Part shown: positions 60,647 through 64,000 of the stretch, in pieces | How positions within the stretch are numbered: position 1 is the first letter of the stretch | Layout: the number at the start of each line of letters is the position of its first letter | Assembly: GCF_000373585.1 (NCBI RefSeq) | Contig: NZ_KB891907.1 | Span: 1-64,000 of the forward strand | DNA from: Streptomyces sp. MspMP-M5 | GTDB taxonomy: Bacteria > Actinomycetota > Actinomycetes > Streptomycetales > Streptomycetaceae | DNA: 64,000 bases | Direction: 5' to 3' | The notes under the pieces: generated by a model | Databases searched by the model: none | Seen by the model: the letters and a program-made list of their open reading frames with translations, nothing else | Told to the model about the DNA's origin: nothing | Program-made: the position numbers and the translations under genes

Positions 60647-61704
60647 CAGTACACGCCCTCGACCACGGCTGTGTCGCCGAAGGACGCCACGGGTGCGACG
60701 TCTGCGACCGCATCTCCGAAGCCGCCGTCCACCGGTGCGATCCGCGTCGCGTAGTCCCGCTCGATGTTGTTGACCAGCAAGGCGCTTCGGCTCATGTGGT
60801 GCAGAACGATCTGACCGCGCTCGCCATACGGAACGACCCGGCCGGTGTCGGGGTCGATCACCCGGAACGTGGTGTATGGAGCGAAGGAGTCGAACACGCA
60901 CGGCTCGTCGTCGCCGAGACCGGGCCGCTCCACCGAGGTCCCCAGCATCATCGTGCCGCCGTACCCGCCGACGAACGTGGCGCTTCCGAACACCTCGTCG
61001 CGCAGCAGATCTCGGGTGTCAGCGTCCAGATGCGTGCCGCCCCAGATGATCGCGCGGACCTTCCGGTTGACCAACTCGACCAGATCGTCGTGCTGCGCGA
61101 GGCGCTCCAGCATCGGCGGGGTGGCGAAGAGGACGCCCACATCCTGGCTGGCCAGAATGTGGCCGACCTGTTCGATGAGGTGGTCGGTGTAGGCGTCGGC
61201 CATGTCCGTACGGCCCTGCGCGATCAGCTTCTTCACCCACCGCGGGTCCAGATCGATGCTGAAGTTCAGCCCGCCCCGAGCCATCGCGGTGTCGACCGCC
61301 ATCGCTCCGACATTGTGCGGTCCGGTGGGAACGGCACTGAGCCAGTCGACATTTCGGGGTACGCCGTGGGAATCCAGTCGCGCACTGAACCATTCGCAGC
61401 TGCGCCGATGCCACTCCGCGGCGTACGGCACTCGCTTGGGCTGCCCCGTGGTACCGCCGCTTTCGTAGACGGCTGCCCCGTGCTCGTCACCGTAGCCACG
61501 GGGAATCAGCTCACGGACGCCGACGTCGCGCAGCTCGTCCACCACATTGGGAAACAAGCCGAGATCATCGAAATCCCGGACATCGGTCAGCGGATCGAAG
61601 TCGAGGCTCTCGGCCCGTTTCAGCCAGAACGACGACCCGGTCTCCGGACTGAAGTGCCACCGCATCATCTCCCGAACGAACTCTCCGCCAGTGTGCTCGA
61701 CCAT
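60646..61704 (-). CDS. LuxE/PaaK-like acyl-activating enzyme
   Basis: A 352-aa adenylate-forming protein of the LuxE acyl-protein-synthetase/PaaK group: YESGGTTGQPKRV (ATP P-loop), AIIWGGTHLDADTRDLL and FVGGYGGTMM (nucleotide site), then VFDSFAPYTTFRVIDPDTG and GERGQIVLHHM. It would activate a carboxylic acid for reduction by the LuxC-like partner. The C-terminal cysteine that carries the acyl group in luminous-bacterium LuxE is absent (ending VVEGVY). ATG 61704 has GAGAGGGAAA upstream. A longer frame upstream adds non-conserved residues. Confidence 0.8.
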   Translation of the reverse strand: MVEHTGGEFVREMMRWHFSPETGSSFWLKRAESLDFDPLTDVRDFDDLGLFPNVVDELRDVGVRELIPRGYGDEHGAAVYESGGTTGQPKRVPYAAEWHRRSCEWFSARLDSHGVPRNVDWLSAVPTGPHNVGAMAVDTAMARGGLNFSIDLDPRWVKKLIAQGRTDMADAYTDHLIEQVGHILASQDVGVLFATPPMLERLAQHDDLVELVNRKVRAIIWGGTHLDADTRDLLRDEVFGSATFVGGYGGTMMLGTSVERPGLGDDEPCVFDSFAPYTTFRVIDPDTGRVVPYGERGQIVLHHMSRSALLVNNIERDYATRIAPVDGGFGDAVADVAPVASFGDTAVVEGVY

Positions 61705-61914
61705 GGATTTCCCTCTCGAAAGAATTGAACAAGTGCCTGGTGACTGCCACTTGACGGATCTCGCCAAGCGCCGTCTGCCGTAAGACGATCCCGCGCCTGG
61801 TCGCGAAGCAGGCCCGCGCGATCGGTCGGCTCAGAAGACCTGAGCGGTCACGCCTGATCGATGATGAAGATGAAACCGTTGCGCCTAAGGCGATCTTGAT
61901 GATTCTTCTCCTGC
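61705..61914. other. Gap between FAD oxidase and LuxE-like genes
   Basis: About 210 bp on the leading (minus) side of luxE-like. It contains a small CGCCTTAGGCG hairpin (~61880) and AT-rich patches near the LuxE start that could hold a promoter. No gene is supported. The LuxE-LuxC pair may have its own promoter here or be read from the oxidase genes. Confidence 0.4.
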
Positions 61915-63027
61915 CTAGTCGGCCTCGTCCGAACCACTGAGGCAGCGGGCGGTGGAGAGGCCGGCCGTGTCGATCCAGGACTTCTTGTCGAGCACGAGGT
62001 CTCGGATGATCTCTCCGGCGGCAGCTGCTTGGCACAGTCCCTGACCGGAGAATCCAGCCGCGTAGAGGAACGGGCGGGAGCCATCGCGGCCGATGAAAGC
62101 CATCCCGTCCGGACTGACATCGAGGTTTCCGCTCCACCCGCTCTCGAGGTCGTTGCCGGCGAGGGCTGGGAAGGCCGTGCCAAGGTGGCCGGACACCCGT
62201 TGGAGCCAGCCCTGCCGGGTTTCATCCGGAGCGGGGCGGCCCATCCCGACGAGGATGCGGTCCCCCCAGCTCCGAATCCGCAGGCTGGACGGGTGGATGG
62301 TCATCGGCAGAGCGTCACGCGGGGCACTACCGGGGGTGTCGGTCAGGAGCATTTCGACCGGGTACGTGGTCACAGGAATGTGCACGTCGGCCATGGCGGC
62401 GACCGTTCTGGCCCAGGGGCCTGCCGCGCAGACGACGGTGTCGGCGCGGATGCTCCCCGCAGGCGTGTGGACCCGCCCATCCGGGTCGATGCCGGTGACC
62501 GGTGTCTCCGTGCGCAGGATGGCTCCGGCTTGCCGGGCGGCTGTGGCGTAGCCGCGCACGATCGCGGCGGGATCGCAGGCATGGGCCTCGGGCGACCAGG
62601 CTGCCGCCAGGATGGCTCGCTCGTCGACCAGCGGGTTGAGCCGCGCTGCTTCAGCAGGCGTCACGAGTTCGACGTCCACTCCAGCTGCCTGCTGGGCCGC
62701 TTGGGTGCGTCGGAAGTCCTGCACCTGGTGTTCGTCGGTGAACAGCACGAGCAAGCCGATGCGCTGCAAGCCGAAGTCGGTTCCGGTCCGTTCGGTGAAG
62801 GCGTGGTAAGCCGCCAGGGTCCGGACGGCAAGGCTGCTGATGAGGGGGTTGCCGGGAAAATAGGTACGCACCACGCCCGCAGTCGTCCCGGACGATCCCG
62901 ATCCGAGCGCGCCACGCTCCAGCAGGACGGTACCAACGCCTGCCTCGGCGAGTTGGCACGCTATGGAGTTGCCGATGACGCCCCCGCCGATGACGACGGC
63001 GTCCGTGCGTTCGGGGAGTTGGCTCAC
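61915..63027 (-). CDS. FAD-dependent amine oxidase (glycine/D-amino-acid oxidase family)
   Basis: A 370-aa DAO-family flavoprotein. The FAD dinucleotide loop is VVIGGGVIGNSIACQLAEAG with the ribose-binding Glu in LLERGALGSG. GTTAGVVRTYFP, VCAAGPWARTVA and GMAFIGRDGSRPFLYAAGFSG are further family blocks, the last being the C-terminal FAD-binding strand. Family members oxidise amino acids, sarcosine or cyclic secondary amines. The GTG start overlaps the preceding stop by 4 nt (GTGA), coupling it to the cyclase candidate, so a tetrahydro ring product is a natural substrate. Confidence 0.85.
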   Translation of the reverse strand: MSQLPERTDAVVIGGGVIGNSIACQLAEAGVGTVLLERGALGSGSSGTTAGVVRTYFPGNPLISSLAVRTLAAYHAFTERTGTDFGLQRIGLLVLFTDEHQVQDFRRTQAAQQAAGVDVELVTPAEAARLNPLVDERAILAAAWSPEAHACDPAAIVRGYATAARQAGAILRTETPVTGIDPDGRVHTPAGSIRADTVVCAAGPWARTVAAMADVHIPVTTYPVEMLLTDTPGSAPRDALPMTIHPSSLRIRSWGDRILVGMGRPAPDETRQGWLQRVSGHLGTAFPALAGNDLESGWSGNLDVSPDGMAFIGRDGSRPFLYAAGFSGQGLCQAAAAGEIIRDLVLDKKSWIDTAGLSTARCLSGSDEAD

Positions 63028-63992
63028 GACTGGCGGACCGCTTCGTGGGGGCGCAGTTGGCGCAGGTGATCTCCGGCGTCCCACGGGTACAGGTGCAGAT
63101 TCCAACCGCCCAAGCAGTTGATGTAGAGGGCCAGTTGACTCACCACACTCAGGAAATCGTCGCGATCGAGCTGGTCGAGGCAGGTCAGGAAGCGCTGGGT
63201 GAAACTCCACAGCTGCTCCAGGCCGCAGTAGCCCAGAAACTCGGCCGGAATGCCGACCAGCAGGCGCGCCATGTGACGCAATGAATCCATCGGCATGCCC
63301 TGGACCGCGGCCCGGACCAGACCACCGTAGGTGGCGTAGCCCAGCGGGCGGGTCTCACCGTTGACGAACAACAGAGTGGGCAACACCGTGTCAAAGCTTC
63401 CTGCCCCGGAAGGGATCACCCCCTCGTGGAGGTCAGCGAGCTCCTGAGGTGCGGACAGCCAAGCCCGCTCGGTCGCGGTGTGCACGTCGTGTATGAGACG
63501 TTTTGCGTCGGGGTCTGCGGCGGTCAGATGCGGAATACGATGGCCGCCTTCGGTTCCCGCCTTGCGGACCTCCGCCAGGATCGGATTCTTCGTCGAATAG
63601 ACCGAATCCCAGACCGCCTTGCCGGCCTCCTGTAGCGCAGGCATGTCCTCCTGCCGGATCCGGCCCACCGGGGATGCCGGCATCGGTTCGGTCAACGTGC
63701 CGTACTTGATGCCTAAATGTTGTAGCGCGGAGCAGAATACGGTCCCATCGGGCGCCTCGCGTCGATCTGCAATCCGAGTGGACGCGGACAGATGCAGCAG
63801 CGACGGGATCGGTGCCGCGTGATATAAGTGCTGTCCCGCCACCAGCGCGTGTCCCTGCAGACTCTGGTAGGGCAACGCCTCCCACAGCGCGTCGGCAAGT
63901 TCAGTGTTGCGGCCGTCGAGTTCCGCGGTCACGGTGATACCCAGGTCGGGCCAGGAAATCTCGAGATGCCTACCGGAAAACGTTTCAGACAA
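63024..63992 (-). CDS. Cucumopine-synthase/KslB-like protein, candidate Pictet-Spengler cyclase (5' end uncertain)
   Basis: A ~322-aa protein. The N-terminus (EISWPDLGITVTAELDGRN with SLQGHALVAGQHLYHAAP) is a cyclophilin-like barrel. The remainder is helical and contains CSALQHLGIKYGTLTEPMPA and the LLVGIPAEFLGYCGLEQLW block. I recall this two-part layout from Agrobacterium cucumopine synthase and from bacterial Pictet-Spenglerases KslB/StnK2. Those condense an amino acid with an alpha-keto acid or aldehyde to a ring amine. This is a family resemblance from memory, not a search. TTG 63992 is the first possible start in the window; the reading frame stays open to the edge, so the true start may lie beyond it. 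Confidence 0.55.
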   Translation of the reverse strand: MSETFSGRHLEISWPDLGITVTAELDGRNTELADALWEALPYQSLQGHALVAGQHLYHAAPIPSLLHLSASTRIADRREAPDGTVFCSALQHLGIKYGTLTEPMPASPVGRIRQEDMPALQEAGKAVWDSVYSTKNPILAEVRKAGTEGGHRIPHLTAADPDAKRLIHDVHTATERAWLSAPQELADLHEGVIPSGAGSFDTVLPTLLFVNGETRPLGYATYGGLVRAAVQGMPMDSLRHMARLLVGIPAEFLGYCGLEQLWSFTQRFLTCLDQLDRDDFLSVVSQLALYINCLGGWNLHLYPWDAGDHLRQLRPHEAVRQS

Positions 63993-64000
63993 GTTTTTTT

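Noticed and set aside
1..64000. CRISPR arrays, tRNA genes or phage attachment sites
   Set aside because: No regularly spaced repeat array, tRNA-like cloverleaf (no tRNA follows 5S) or integrase gene was seen; the tandem repeats found are short VNTR-type runs.

Overview
High-GC actinobacterial DNA, almost certainly a Streptomyces chromosome. The grounds are very high third-position GC, many GTG/TTG starts, leaderless promoters with TAnnnT -10 boxes, and a left-hand gene order (cardiolipin synthase-type CDP-alcohol transferase, mannose-1-P guanylyltransferase fusion, DUF881/Sbp/DUF881, FHA protein, MerR, DUF151 nuclease, MerR, dinB, PRC-barrel protein, gcvP) that I remember as conserved in the genus. 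Everything here was read from sequence and remembered families; no database search was run.

1-300: the tail of an rRNA operon (3' end of 23S, complete 5S, strong terminator). 383-14136: a conserved core block. It holds membrane-lipid and cell-envelope genes, the GarA/OdhI-like FHA protein with its FtsR-like MerR neighbour (the Rv1827-Rv1830 arrangement of mycobacteria), a Y-family polymerase, and gcvP behind a tandem glycine riboswitch.

14.1-45 kb: ordinary Streptomyces accessory and housekeeping genes, mostly in divergent regulator/target pairs. Examples are PhzF/PadR, YqeB/TetR, two flavin split-barrel proteins with a MocR regulator, EamA/LysR, and an NmrA-like reductase with an XRE regulator. 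A MatB acyl-CoA synthetase overlaps a fused carboxyltransferase, and an S9 peptidase carries an in-frame hexanucleotide repeat. Two pseudogenes lie here (a substrate-binding/VWA protein and a TPR protein), plus a lipoprotein whose signal peptide has no standard start codon.

45-57.6 kb: a region of gene decay and insertion scars. It has remnants of a TetR gene, an FAD/NAD(P)-binding protein, a PcaB-type lyase, two transposases and a TerD gene. Among them are intact genes with clear regulatory sites: an erythromycin-esterase-like gene behind a SoxR-type box, an alpha/beta hydrolase behind an iron box, a kinase with a LamG-like sensor, a SigE-family sigma factor with a repeat-bearing membrane partner, a second SecY away from the ribosomal operon, and a DUF475 tellurium-resistance membrane protein flanked by transposon debris.

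57.6-64 kb: an F420/LLM oxidoreductase and a stand-alone acid-phosphatase domain. Facing them on the other strand is a compact cluster that runs off the right edge: a cucumopine-synthase/KslB-like protein (candidate Pictet-Spengler cyclase), a coupled FAD amine oxidase, and a coupled LuxE-like acyl-activating / LuxC-like acyl-CoA reductase pair. Together these suggest a small alkaloid-type pathway (cyclise, oxidise the ring, reduce a carboxylate to an aldehyde). This is the best candidate here for an undescribed system.
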